DNA from: an uncultured bacterium
GTDB lineage: Bacteria; Planctomycetota; Phycisphaerae; Phycisphaerales; SM1A02
Assembly: GCA_903831295.1 (NCBI GenBank)
Contig: CAIKXA010000067.1
Coordinates: 1-61,365, forward strand
DNA: 61,365 nt
Direction of reading: 5' to 3'
This document shows, piece by piece, positions 1-8,604 of this stretch. The notes beneath the pieces are model-generated. The model saw only the letters and a program-made list of their open reading frames with translations. It was not told the origin of the DNA and did not search any database. Position numbers and translations under genes: made by a program. Positions within the stretch are counted from its first letter, which is position 1, and each line of letters begins with the position of its first letter.

Positions 1-521
1 CCCAGCAGGCGATCAACGCCTTCGCACACCACGGCCTTGTGCCGGCCCATCCACGCAATATGCCCGCCAACTTCGTTGGAATAAATCAATTCGGTATTGC
101 GAAAAACTTTTGGCTTCTGGCCAAAGAGCCGCTCAATCATGGCTTCTTGAATGGCGACTTGCTCATCAAATTCCTTGCGGCTGAACAAGAAACTGAGCGA
201 GTGATGGCTAGTCTCCGCCAAAAATTCACACGCGCCAGTATCTGCGAGCCGCTTGAACAAATCGATCAAGTCGGGCGCCCACTGCTCAAATTGCTGCAAC
301 GCCACGCCACTAATGGAATAGCTCACCCGAAAGCGATTCTCATGGCGCTTCACCAGATCGAGAATTTTTTCCGTAGTTGGTCGATAGCACTTGTTGGCCA
401 CCTTCTGCAGGATGGTTCCATTGGCCTCGGGATCAAAATAAAATGGATCTGTGTCAAACACGGAGTAGCGACGCAACCGAAACGGTTGATGCACTTGGAA
501 ATAAAGGACAACGCTTGCCAC
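1..521 (-). CDS. Glycoside hydrolase family 57 alpha-amylase-type enzyme, N-terminal part
   Basis: This gene runs off the left edge; only about 173 N-terminal codons are present. Reading the minus strand, the protein opens with a beta-strand and the sequence YFQVHQPFRLRRYSVFDTDP, followed by VSYSISG and the conserved FRNTELIYSNE segment. These are the signatures of GH57 amylases and 4-alpha-glucanotransferases, which act on alpha-1,4-glucans such as glycogen. I chose the GTG at 521 because the conserved strand begins directly there and because a TACACT hexamer lies 9 nt upstream; a further GTG at 572 is in frame but would add a non-conserved extension. The gene is divergent from pyrE. The family call is firm; the precise substrate is not visible in this fragment. 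Confidence 0.85.
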   Translation of the reverse strand, partial: MASVVLYFQVHQPFRLRRYSVFDTDPFYFDPEANGTILQKVANKCYRPTTEKILDLVKRHENRFRVSYSISGVALQQFEQWAPDLIDLFKRLADTGACEFLAETSHHSLSFLFSRKEFDEQVAIQEAMIERLFGQKPKVFRNTELIYSNEVGGHIAWMGRHKAVVCEGVDRLL

Positions 522-530
522 AGGGGTGAG

Positions 531-536
531 AGTGTA
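531..536 (-). promoter_or_regulatory. Putative -10 element (TACACT) of a leaderless GH57 transcript
   Basis: TACACT on the minus strand ends 9 nt before the GTG start at 521. There is no purine-rich ribosome binding site between them. It is one of six exact TACACT copies found in this position in the window. Confidence 0.55.
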
Positions 537-609
537 GTTGCAATCCGCAACCGCGCACGGCGCCCGCAACACACGCAAATTCCGCGGAAACTAGGGCCGA
601 TCAATGCTC

Positions 610-615
610 TATTCT
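610..615 (+). promoter_or_regulatory. Putative -10 element (TATTCT) of leaderless pyrE
   Basis: TATTCT ends 6 nt before the ATG at 622. It supports the start at 622 over the in-frame ATG at 604, which would lie upstream of the hexamer. Confidence 0.5.
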
Positions 616-621
616 GTGTGG

Positions 622-1167
622 ATGAATCGAACCACGCTTGCCGCCGAAATCGCCAAAGTCGCCATGCTGCGCGGAACCTTCACGCTGCGCAGTGGAAAAA
701 TCAGCCACTATTACCTGGATAAATATCTTTTCAGCACTCGTCCGGAAATTTTGCGCGAACTTGGCGCGTTGTTCGCGGCGCGCATTCCCGCCGGCACCAC
801 GCGCTTGGCCGGCGCGGAGCTGGGTGGCATTCCGCTTGTATCCGCCGCAAGCATGGCGAGCGGGCTGCCCTGCCTTTTTATTCGCAACCAGAAAAAAGAT
901 TATGGAACCGCCAAGCAACTTGAAGGCAAGTTGGATTGCGGCGACCGCGTGATGATTGTTGAGGACGTGGCGACCACCGGCGGCCAAGCGCTTGAAGCCG
1001 CCAAAGTTTTGCGCGAAGGCGGCGCGGAAGTCACGGCCATTGTCAGTGTGATTGACCGCATGGAAGGCGCGCGCGAAAATATCCAAGCCGCGGGTATTGC
1101 GTTTGATTCGCTCTTCACCGTTGCGGACCTTGGTATCACGCCGGACGCGGCCACAGCTCGCGCATGA
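622..1167 (+). CDS. pyrE: Orotate phosphoribosyltransferase
   Basis: This cytosolic enzyme joins orotate to PRPP to give OMP, the fifth step of UMP synthesis. The 181-residue protein carries the N-terminal RSGKISHYYLDKY orotate-side motif, a GAELGGIPL loop near residue 65, and the PRPP-binding motif VMIVEDVATTGGQAL around residue 110, whose two acidic residues contact ribose. Length is normal for bacterial PyrE. An in-frame ATG at 604 would add six residues, but 622 fits both the conserved N-terminus and the upstream -10-like hexamer. Other pyrimidine genes occur in this window as separate transcription units (carA at 21 kb, pyrB at 47 kb), so the pathway is not organised as one operon. Confidence 0.93.
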   Translation: MNRTTLAAEIAKVAMLRGTFTLRSGKISHYYLDKYLFSTRPEILRELGALFAARIPAGTTRLAGAELGGIPLVSAASMASGLPCLFIRNQKKDYGTAKQLEGKLDCGDRVMIVEDVATTGGQALEAAKVLREGGAEVTAIVSVIDRMEGARENIQAAGIAFDSLFTVADLGITPDAATARA

Positions 1168-1299
1168 TTGAACATGTTCGCAATCACATGTACTTCACCG
1201 TGGCGCATGATTGATCCACTCAACATCAAGTTCTTGTGGCATGCGACTTTCGCAAGCCCACGTCACCACTGAAAAAATTTCAAGTCGAATAGGCACCGA

Positions 1300-2217
1300 A
1301 TGGATCAAATTTTACAAACCAACCAACGCCGAAAATTGAAACGCGTTGGTTTATTTGTCGGATTGGCCCTGATCGCCGCCGCACTCTGGACGATCGCACG
1401 TAGCGGCACGATCGCAAGTCAGGCGTGGCAACATTTGTCCGTCGCCTCGCCAATTTTGTTTGCCCAACTGCTTGGCTGCATCGCGCTCATCGCGCTGTGC
1501 ACCGCCTTGTCCGTGTTGATTCTGGTCAATAGAACCCGCCCGCCAATCCGCGTTGAATTGCGGGAAATGCTTGCGCTGATTTGCGCTAGCACGCTGGGAA
1601 ATTTTGTTCCTCTGCAACCTGGACTCATTGGTCGCATTGCGTTTCACCACCAAGTGCACGGCATTGCGGTTCCGATCAGTTTGTTGATTGCAATCCAATC
1701 CACCGCGCTCACGGGAATTGCGGCGTTGTGGATTGGCGCTGGCCTTGCTTTCACGCATGCGACACATTTATCTTGGAGCGCCGCCGTGTTATCGCCAATT
1801 TTACTTGTTCCATTTCTGCGCAATACCACCGCGCGCGAATTTACCGCGGCGTTTTTTATCCGTATTGTCGAGACGTGCGTTTGGGCGCTGCGGATTCACA
1901 TTGCATTTCAATTGATCGGCCAGCCCATCGACGCTGCGGCGGCTCTTGCTTTGGCGTGCGTGGCCAACGCAGCAAACACAATTCCATTCATTGGAAACGG
2001 AATTGGCATTCGCGAATGGAGCGTTGGATTCTTGGCGCCGATGATCGCGGGCGTTCCACTGGCCGACGCGTTGGCTGCTGAAATTGTGGGGCGCTTAGCG
2101 GAAATTATTTTCTTTATTCCGGCAGGTCTGGCAGCGTGGCCCATGTTGCACAAGCGCCTACGCGTGCACCGCTCCAGGCGCATTGTTCAAACGGGCGTTG
2201 GAGAATTGGACGCGTAA
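1300..2217 (+). CDS. Polytopic membrane protein, UPF0104/lysyltransferase-flippase-like
   Basis: This is a 305-residue integral membrane protein with about seven to eight hydrophobic segments starting at residue 17. The motif NFVPLQPGLIGRIAFHHQVHG in the middle and the late segment with GNGIGIREWSVGF resemble the glycine- and proline-bearing loops of the UPF0104 (YbhN/AglD-type) family, which sits next to lipid flippase and glycosyltransferase functions. I rate the family link as moderate and the function as unknown. No substrate can be assigned. It stands alone between pyrE and a convergent TPR gene. Unlike most neighbours it has neither a clear TANNNT hexamer nor a Shine-Dalgarno sequence upstream of its ATG. 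Confidence 0.6.
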   Translation: MDQILQTNQRRKLKRVGLFVGLALIAAALWTIARSGTIASQAWQHLSVASPILFAQLLGCIALIALCTALSVLILVNRTRPPIRVELREMLALICASTLGNFVPLQPGLIGRIAFHHQVHGIAVPISLLIAIQSTALTGIAALWIGAGLAFTHATHLSWSAAVLSPILLVPFLRNTTAREFTAAFFIRIVETCVWALRIHIAFQLIGQPIDAAAALALACVANAANTIPFIGNGIGIREWSVGFLAPMIAGVPLADALAAEIVGRLAEIIFFIPAGLAAWPMLHKRLRVHRSRRIVQTGVGELDA

Positions 2218-2235
2218 TGAGCATGGATAATCAGC

Positions 2236-2269
2236 ACTGGCAATTAGTACTGGCAATTAGTATTGGCAA
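2236..2269. repeat. Short tandem direct repeat, 13-bp unit
   Basis: ACTGGCAATTAGT occurs twice without a break (2236-2248 and 2249-2261), followed by the first eight bases of a third, slightly changed copy. It lies in the 65-nt gap between two convergent genes. No role is evident. Confidence 0.7.
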
Positions 2270-2282
2270 CCCGTATTGATCA

Positions 2283-4718
2283 TCAGGGTTTAGTTTGAGT
2301 TGGAAGGTCTTTCACCTTTGCAGCGCCGCCAAAAATACCAAATTCCTCTGTGGATTCAACCACTTTGGCTTCTCTCAGAAGTCGATTGGCGATCCGAGCG
2401 CGAACACTGGATGCGACCGTGATCAACTGCTGATTCCCGCCGCGCTCAATCGCATTTAAAAACGGATCTCCTTCCGTGTCCACCCATCTTAAAAGCGCGC
2501 TCATCTGAACACGCACATCTTGTGATTGCTTCGCCGCCTTCATGATCGGATCGGTCATGACGATGGGCTCCTTTGGCAACACCATCAACGTCCATGCTTG
2601 CGCCGCGGGCGGAAGGCTCTTCCAAGCTTCGGCAACTTCCGCCCAACCTTCCTTCACCTCCGATGCAGATGCGGTGTCGCCACTTCTGCCGGCAAGATCA
2701 AAGGCAAGCAGAACCAATGTCACCAAGTCATTCGGCTGATCGCAATGGTGAATTGACCCGAGTGCCTCGTCGCGCCATGCGGCATTGCACACAACGGGCG
2801 AAATCCTTATCGAGTTTTTAGAAGTGGCGCGACCGAAAAATCCAGGCATCACGTTATCCAGAGTGAGCCGGAAATTGGTGATCATCTCAAGTTGCAGATA
2901 CGCCCCTTCAAGCGGACTCTTTAACAAAGCCTGCGCGGCAGGCGTGCGAGCTATATCCACAACAAAGGACATCTTTTCATTGCGGGCAATCTCAATTTGG
3001 CGATCGAGTAAAAATATAATTGGCGGCAAAATTTGTGGAATTTTTCCGCCAGAGATGAGCTCCAAAACAATCGCCGCCCTTGTTTCGATTGGTCCATCCG
3101 AACTAATTGCCAAAGTGATCGGACTTTGATTTGTGATTTCAATTTTGCATGGCAATGATTCAAATGGCTTTGCCGTGGTGGAAAGAAATTCAGCGCTTAC
3201 TTTCACAAACGGAGTTTCATCCTTGGCAAACAAAGCAAACTCCTTGGGCAGGCGATCTAACGCCACTTGGATTTCTGGCGCCTTGTCGGATGGGCCCATG
3301 CGCTTGTTTACAATTTGAAATAATTGATCGCTGGCGTAAAGACCAAGCGCATGGGCGCGGTCAGCGCGGGCAATTGCGGCAAATTCTTTGGCGGCCTCTT
3401 TGGTATTTCCAGATTTTGCAAGCGCCAACGCGTATCCAAGGTGCGCGCCAGGATTTTTCGCGGATATAGGCTTTAAAATTTCAATCGCCTCGGCGGTCAT
3501 GCCCTCGCGCAATTTCATCCACCCACTAAATTTGATCTTGGCTTCTGCTGAAAGCAACTGAAGGTCTTCTGTTTCCTTAAGCCAAGATTCAACGGATTGC
3601 GTGTTGGCGCCAACAGCCAAGCACAACCAAGCCTTAGCCAACAATAAAGTGGCGCGCTGCGCGGGATTATCTTTGGCGGATTCCAATTGATTATCCAGGA
3701 CCGCGTCAACGTCAGCGAGGGCCTCCTCCGAATTGGGCAAAGATCCGCTCTTGCATATCAGGGCGTGAATCGAGTTCATAGTGGCGGTCATATCGGTCAG
3801 CGTTTCCACCGGCAATCCACTATTGATTTTTTCCCTGGCGATATCAAATACCTGCTGCTTGCGGGCTTGAAACAAAGCGTCGGCCTTTTGATGTTTGCCC
3901 ATTCCCCACCGCGCCAACATTTGTTGAGCAAGCAAGCCTTCGAATTCGTTGCTCATTAAGTTTTTTTCCGCGATGCGAGCGGCGATTCCCAACAGCATGT
4001 CCGCCTGGTCGTACATCCCCTGCGTTAAACAAACGTCACCCAATTCTTTGAAGTAGGAAATTTCGTTTGGATTAGCCAAGATTGCATCAACAAGAGCGTT
4101 GGCGGTGACCGTGAACGAGGAGGATGTTTCCAATGCATACGCCGCCAATTGCGAAGCGGCCGCGGGGAATGATGGATCCAACTTCACCGCCTGTCGCAAC
4201 TGCATCAGCGACGCATCACCATCGCCGCGACGACGAAGTAGAAGTGAGTAATCAAACGCAAGTCGGCTGGCCACCTGCGTTGAAATTTTAGAGACCGATG
4301 ACGGCTGTAAGAAATGCTCGTACGCCGAAATGCGCTCATCGGCGGTCGTGCTGCGATTCACGACATCGTTCAAACGCGAAAGACGCATGACCAAATTGTT
4401 GGGCGACAATTTACAAAGTTGAATCACGGCTTCATTTGCCGCCACGGTTGCGGAAGGCATAGCCCCGTTGGTTGCGTTGGAAATCTCCAAAACACTCATC
4501 CAGCCTTCGGGGTCGTTGGGAGCCAATTCGGCGGCCATCCGAGCAATTTCCAAGGCTCCCGCATAATTCTCGGGAGTGGGCTCTTCGGGCTCGGAAATCA
4601 TTTGCATTGAGGCGCGGCCCCAGGCCACGCTTAATCTTTGAAGCGCCTCGGCTTCAAGAGTTTTCTCTGCCGTTCCCGAAAGCGCGAAAGATAGGACCAT
4701 GGTCGCGAATGACAGCAT
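2283..4718 (-). CDS. Secreted TPR-rich protein of unknown function
   Basis: This 811-residue protein begins with a short hydrophobic segment (LSFATMVLSFALSG) that looks like a weak signal peptide. The first half contains several tetratricopeptide-like helix pairs, for example ALEIARMAAELAPNDPEGW and LRQAVKLDPSFPAAASQLAA, and the region around residues 350-470 resumes this pattern. The second half, from about residue 480, is a beta-rich non-TPR region with no motif I recognise. TPR proteins usually act as protein-protein scaffolds. The gene is divergent from another secreted unknown at 4808, and both starts carry TACACT just upstream, so the two may be co-expressed. I cannot name a function. 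Confidence 0.6.
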   Translation of the reverse strand: MLSFATMVLSFALSGTAEKTLEAEALQRLSVAWGRASMQMISEPEEPTPENYAGALEIARMAAELAPNDPEGWMSVLEISNATNGAMPSATVAANEAVIQLCKLSPNNLVMRLSRLNDVVNRSTTADERISAYEHFLQPSSVSKISTQVASRLAFDYSLLLRRRGDGDASLMQLRQAVKLDPSFPAAASQLAAYALETSSSFTVTANALVDAILANPNEISYFKELGDVCLTQGMYDQADMLLGIAARIAEKNLMSNEFEGLLAQQMLARWGMGKHQKADALFQARKQQVFDIAREKINSGLPVETLTDMTATMNSIHALICKSGSLPNSEEALADVDAVLDNQLESAKDNPAQRATLLLAKAWLCLAVGANTQSVESWLKETEDLQLLSAEAKIKFSGWMKLREGMTAEAIEILKPISAKNPGAHLGYALALAKSGNTKEAAKEFAAIARADRAHALGLYASDQLFQIVNKRMGPSDKAPEIQVALDRLPKEFALFAKDETPFVKVSAEFLSTTAKPFESLPCKIEITNQSPITLAISSDGPIETRAAIVLELISGGKIPQILPPIIFLLDRQIEIARNEKMSFVVDIARTPAAQALLKSPLEGAYLQLEMITNFRLTLDNVMPGFFGRATSKNSIRISPVVCNAAWRDEALGSIHHCDQPNDLVTLVLLAFDLAGRSGDTASASEVKEGWAEVAEAWKSLPPAAQAWTLMVLPKEPIVMTDPIMKAAKQSQDVRVQMSALLRWVDTEGDPFLNAIERGGNQQLITVASSVRARIANRLLREAKVVESTEEFGIFGGAAKVKDLPTQTKP

Positions 4719-4727
4719 TATTTATTG

Positions 4728-4733
4728 AGTGTA
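4728..4733 (-). promoter_or_regulatory. Putative -10 element (TACACT) of the leaderless TPR gene
   Basis: TACACT on the minus strand ends 9 nt before the ATG at 4718; no Shine-Dalgarno sequence lies between. Confidence 0.6.
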
Positions 4734-4791
4734 ACCTTCAACCCTGAACAGTTGTCCTAGCCCTGCGCAAACAGTTGAACAAATTTATAAA

Positions 4792-4797
4792 TACACT
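4792..4797 (+). promoter_or_regulatory. Putative -10 element (TACACT) for the secreted protein gene at 4808
   Basis: TACACT ends 10 nt before the ATG at 4808. It argues against the earlier in-frame start at 4775, which would lie upstream of the expected transcription start. Confidence 0.55.
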
Positions 4798-4807
4798 TGA
4801 AATTGAT

Positions 4808-5809
4808 ATGAGATATTTCCAGCAATTCATCATTTTATTGGCGCTGATTGCCCCAATTCATTTTGCCTCGGCGCAAACTACGCCTGCGCCCACGCCGACA
4901 AAGCCTGCCGCGGCCGCAAAGTCGGAGGCAAAATCTCCGGCGCCAAATAAGGAGTTGGTGACCAGCACCAAGCCAATCGATGCGGTCGGTCAAAAACAAA
5001 TCTCGGAATTTATCGCCAGCCGTTGCGGCATCATGTTGGATGGCGACCCAGTGCAGGTCAGACTTGCGGCAACCGAAATCCAGTCGGTGTTGCGCCAACC
5101 AACCGCGACCCCAATATTTCTAAGGGCTTGCGCGGACAGCCTGAAACCGTTTGTCACCAAAATAATCGCCACCAATGACGCGTTTCGAATCAACAACATG
5201 TTGCAAGTTGTCAGATGGACACGCAACGCGGAGGCTTTGGATGTCTTGATTCAACAGACAACTACAGAGACTCAAAAAAGCGAAACAATTCGCATTGGCT
5301 CAAGCCGCCTGATGCCGGGCTGTGTTGCAACCTCAAATCTCACCGCTCCACAAATCGACAGCGCGGCGAGGCGCATACGCGAGGCCGCTGAAAGTGAAAC
5401 TCAATGGGTTGTGAGCGTGCATGAAATGCAGGCCTTGGCTTCGTTGGTCACTGTTGCGCAAGAGGCGAAACTGGTTGCACAACTTGACTTCGCGCGCTCG
5501 GAATTTTTGAAGGTGCTCACGGCAACCACGGCACAAGTGTCTAAGCCAGATGGGCATGAGCAAATCTTCGCTCTTCAACGGGGCTTGATCATTTTGCGCG
5601 ACATGCTGCTGAAGACGCCCAAGGAAGAAATGGTGAAAATCTCCCCCGCAATTCGCTCAATCACGCAGGCAACCAAGTTGATTGCCAAGGAGAAAGCGCC
5701 CGCAGTTGAGGGCTTCAACCAATCCGCCGCCAATGCCGCAATTGTGGCGGGTGTCATCGACAATCTTGTTGGGATCCAGGAGATTGATCCCAAATCCAAG
5801 GGCGGTTGA
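4808..5809 (+). CDS. Secreted hypothetical protein
   Basis: The 333-residue product starts with a clear Sec signal peptide (RYFQQFIILLALIAPIHFASA, cut after ASA-Q). A proline-, alanine- and lysine-rich linker of about 40 residues follows, then an alpha-helical domain containing many hydrophobic heptads. I do not recognise the domain; helical repeats of HEAT type are one possibility because residues 85-160 alternate short helices with conserved arginines. The next gene, an OppA-like protein, starts 18 nt downstream on the same strand, so the two are probably cotranscribed. I chose the ATG at 4808 because it begins right at the signal peptide and sits 10 nt after a TACACT hexamer. Confidence 0.6.
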   Translation: MRYFQQFIILLALIAPIHFASAQTTPAPTPTKPAAAAKSEAKSPAPNKELVTSTKPIDAVGQKQISEFIASRCGIMLDGDPVQVRLAATEIQSVLRQPTATPIFLRACADSLKPFVTKIIATNDAFRINNMLQVVRWTRNAEALDVLIQQTTTETQKSETIRIGSSRLMPGCVATSNLTAPQIDSAARRIREAAESETQWVVSVHEMQALASLVTVAQEAKLVAQLDFARSEFLKVLTATTAQVSKPDGHEQIFALQRGLIILRDMLLKTPKEEMVKISPAIRSITQATKLIAKEKAPAVEGFNQSAANAAIVAGVIDNLVGIQEIDPKSKGG

Positions 5810-5827
5810 TTGCGTTCTTCGGGCATC

Positions 5828-7600
5828 ATGCCCCGCGTGCGAATTCTTGCGCCATTTATTTTTCTAACGTCGCTGATTCTCATCAGCGTGTGGCTTGATC
5901 GACCCTATCCGCGCGCCGATGTGGTGTACGCCAACACCTCCGAAAATTTCACGCTTGATCCGCAACGCTTGAGTTACCAGCACGACGTGCGCACTTCGCG
6001 GAGTTTGTTTGAGGGCTTGGTGAATGTGAATGGCGAGCATGGAACGCCTGAGGCCGCCGTTGCCATGAGTTGGCAGCGCAGCGAAGATGGCCGCACTTGG
6101 ACCTACCACTTGCGTGACGACGCTCGTTGGTCAAATGGCGCGCCAGTGACCAGCCACGATTTTATGTACGCATGGCGCCGCGCGATTTTGCCCGACCTTG
6201 CGGCGGATTACACCGGCTTCTTTTTATCCATCGAAGGCGCGAAAGATTTTTTTGAGTGGCGCGTGAAAGCGTTGGCGGAATTTGCGCTGAGCCCTGGCGG
6301 TGCGGACGCCGCGGGCAAACTTTGGAAAGAAACTGAATCTCGTTTCGCAACGCAAGTTGGTTTGTCCGCGCCGGATGATCACACGTTGGTGGTTAAGCTT
6401 GCGCGACCCGTCGCGTATTGGCTTGATTTATGCGCGTTTCCAGCCATGTTTCCCGTGTATCCACCATTGGTGGAAAGTTTCACGCGCATCAATCCGCGCA
6501 CCGCGCAACTTGAACAAGATCCTGGATGGACCAAGGGCGGCGTGCTTGTGAGCAATGGTCCATATCAACTTGTGCAGTGGCGACCCAAGCGATCCATGCG
6601 CTTTGAAAAGAATCCGTATTACTGGAACGCCGCCAATGTTCCAAGCCAAACAATCGAAAGCATTCCGATTGAGGATCCCAACACCGCGGTGTTGGCGTTT
6701 GAGAATGGCGACATTGATTGGCTCACCGACACCATCGTTGAATATCGCGGAGATATGTTTGACGAGGCGAAGCGCGGCCAACGTGAAAATCTACATGTGC
6801 TTGACGCATTTGGAACCGATTTTTTCTCTTTCAATTGCCGGCCAAAACTTGCTGATGGCCGCACGAATCCTTTCGCCAATCCCGCCGTGCGCCGTGCCTT
6901 CACGCTTGCCGTGGACAAGACCACCATTGTCAACAACATCACGCGCTTGGATGAGACCGTGGCGACAACATTTATTCCACCTGATTCAATTCCCGACTAT
7001 CAAGCTCCAGCCGGACTTGCGTTTGATCCCATCAAGGCGCGCGCCGAACTCGCGGACGCTGGCTGGAGAGATCGCGACAACGACGGCGTTGTGGAAAATG
7101 AAAGCGGCGAAAAGTTTCCAACTGTTGAAATCATGTATTCCGCGGCAAGCCCGCGCTACCGCGATATGGCCGGCGCATTGAGCGCAATGTGGAGCGAAAC
7201 CTTGCATATTCAATCGGCGCCGCGCAGCCGAGATCCGCTTGGATTTAAAGACGCGCTGAAGCAAGGCGATTTCATGATCGCCCGCGGTGGTTGGTATGGC
7301 GACTACGGCGACCCCACCACGTGGCTTGATTTGTGCCGCACTGGGGACGGAAATAATGACCGCAAGTACGCCTGTCCGGAGTTTGACGCGTTGCTCGACA
7401 AGGCCGCCAATGAACTGGACCCCGCGCGTCGATTTCAAATTTTGCAAGACGCCGAACGCATCATCACCGAGCGCGATCTTCCAATGATTCCAATTTGCCA
7501 CTATGTCACGGTGTACATGTATGAGCCCGCGCGATTGACTGGTCTCAGCCGCCACCCGCGGCTTGAGCAATATCTTGGCCGCTTGCAAATTAAAAAATAA
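5828..7600 (+). CDS. Peptide/nickel ABC transporter substrate-binding protein (SBP family 5, OppA-like)
   Basis: This 590-residue protein has an N-terminal hydrophobic segment (ILAPFIFLTSLILISVWL), likely a signal peptide or anchor. The mature part matches family 5 solute-binding proteins: TLDPQRLSYQHDVRTSRSLFEGLVN near the N-terminus, the WSNGAPVTSHDFMYAWRR signature around residue 100, and VRRAFTLAVDKTTIV in the second lobe. Such proteins bind oligopeptides outside the cytoplasmic membrane and pass them to OppBCDF permeases. The start is the ATG at 5828, 18 nt after the preceding gene. A permease of the matching type lies immediately downstream but in the opposite direction; no second permease or ATPase subunit is in the window. 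Confidence 0.85.
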   Translation: MPRVRILAPFIFLTSLILISVWLDRPYPRADVVYANTSENFTLDPQRLSYQHDVRTSRSLFEGLVNVNGEHGTPEAAVAMSWQRSEDGRTWTYHLRDDARWSNGAPVTSHDFMYAWRRAILPDLAADYTGFFLSIEGAKDFFEWRVKALAEFALSPGGADAAGKLWKETESRFATQVGLSAPDDHTLVVKLARPVAYWLDLCAFPAMFPVYPPLVESFTRINPRTAQLEQDPGWTKGGVLVSNGPYQLVQWRPKRSMRFEKNPYYWNAANVPSQTIESIPIEDPNTAVLAFENGDIDWLTDTIVEYRGDMFDEAKRGQRENLHVLDAFGTDFFSFNCRPKLADGRTNPFANPAVRRAFTLAVDKTTIVNNITRLDETVATTFIPPDSIPDYQAPAGLAFDPIKARAELADAGWRDRDNDGVVENESGEKFPTVEIMYSAASPRYRDMAGALSAMWSETLHIQSAPRSRDPLGFKDALKQGDFMIARGGWYGDYGDPTTWLDLCRTGDGNNDRKYACPEFDALLDKAANELDPARRFQILQDAERIITERDLPMIPICHYVTVYMYEPARLTGLSRHPRLEQYLGRLQIKK

Positions 7601-7606
7601 TCGGCG

Positions 7607-8560
7607 TCACGCTTGTTGAATGCGCGGGTCGATCCATGCGTACAACATGTCCACGACCAAATTCAACATCGCAACTAGAAGGCCGTACGCCAGCGTTATG
7701 CCCATGATCAGCGTGATGTCCTTGCCCAACACCGCGTCAACAAAGTGGCGACCCAAACCGGGAACCGCGAAAACTTTTTCCACCACAAATGAACCCGTGA
7801 GCGCAACCGCCGTGGCTGGACCAAGCCAACTTAGCACCGGAAGAAATGCGTTTTTCAACACGTGCCGCACCGCGACTTGTGGGCGGGATAAACCCTTGGC
7901 ACGAGCGGTGCGCGAATATTCCGTGGTCATTTGCTCGATCATTCCAACGCGGACCAATCGCGCCACCGCAGCGGAAAATGGCAGCGAAAGCGCGATCGCG
8001 GGCAAAACAATATTTGATACGCGCCCCCATCCTCCTACTGGAAACCAGCCAAGTTTTGCGGCAAATACAAGCAGCAACAACGCGCCGATCACAAAACTTG
8101 GAACGCTCACGCCAACCATGGCAAAAATTTGTCCCGCCGCATCAACCACGCCGCGCGGCCTTAATCCGCTCAGAACTCCCGCGGTCAATCCGATCGCCAA
8201 TGCCAACAACATGGCGGCGCAACCAAGGGTCACGCTCACTGGAAGCGCGTCGCGCAGAATTTCATTCACCGTCCAATCTGGCTGGCGCAAACTGGGACCA
8301 AGATCAAATGGCCGGGGCGAGTTTCCAAGCACCCAACTCACTCCACTGGCTTTGCCCAGGTACTCAAAATAAAATGCCACGGGGTCGTCCAAGTGATATT
8401 GCTTCTTCATGGCCTCCACAACTTCCGGTGGCGGTCGCCTGCCCTCTGGATTCTCAAGCGGGTTCCCTGGTATCAACCACGCTAATGCGAATGTGATGGT
8501 GTACATCGCCAAAAGCAACGGTGGAATCAAGGCGAGTCTGCGAAAGAATAAAGACAACAT
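7607..8560 (-). CDS. Oligopeptide/dipeptide ABC transporter permease (OppB/DppB family)
   Basis: This 317-residue inner-membrane protein shows the OppB/DppB plan: an N-terminal transmembrane helix followed by the conserved AWLIPGNP stretch, a periplasmic region, five further helices, and the EAA-type cytoplasmic loop (YSRTARAKGLSRPQVAVRHVLKNAF) that docks to the ATPase. The C-terminus ends in a short WIDPRI segment typical of the family. It is convergent with the OppA-like gene, separated by 6 bp. The partner permease OppC and ATPases OppD/F are not here, so the transporter must be completed elsewhere. A TTG at 8569 is an alternative start, but ATG 8560 is preceded by TAGGAT at 10 nt and begins closer to the conserved helix. 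Confidence 0.85.
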   Translation of the reverse strand: MLSLFFRRLALIPPLLLAMYTITFALAWLIPGNPLENPEGRRPPPEVVEAMKKQYHLDDPVAFYFEYLGKASGVSWVLGNSPRPFDLGPSLRQPDWTVNEILRDALPVSVTLGCAAMLLALAIGLTAGVLSGLRPRGVVDAAGQIFAMVGVSVPSFVIGALLLLVFAAKLGWFPVGGWGRVSNIVLPAIALSLPFSAAVARLVRVGMIEQMTTEYSRTARAKGLSRPQVAVRHVLKNAFLPVLSWLGPATAVALTGSFVVEKVFAVPGLGRHFVDAVLGKDITLIMGITLAYGLLVAMLNLVVDMLYAWIDPRIQQA

Positions 8561-8570
8561 GGGTATCAAG

Positions 8571-8576
8571 ATCCTA
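8571..8576 (-). promoter_or_regulatory. Putative -10 element (TAGGAT) of oppB
   Basis: TAGGAT on the minus strand ends 10 nt before ATG 8560. It is only 13 bp away from the TACACT that faces the other way, so two start sites share a 44-bp gap. Confidence 0.45.
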
Positions 8577-8589
8577 GTCGCAGGAACAC

Positions 8590-8595
8590 TACACT
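8590..8595 (+). promoter_or_regulatory. Putative -10 element (TACACT) of the lipoprotein gene
   Basis: TACACT ends 9 nt before ATG 8605; no Shine-Dalgarno sequence is present between them. Confidence 0.6.
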
Positions 8596-8604
8596 GAACA
8601 CCTT

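Noticed and set aside
1170-1179. The palindrome GAACATGTTC after pyrE as an SOS (LexA) box
   Set aside because: The half-sites are separated by 2 bp, not 4 as in the Gram-positive-type box, and no SOS gene is next to it.
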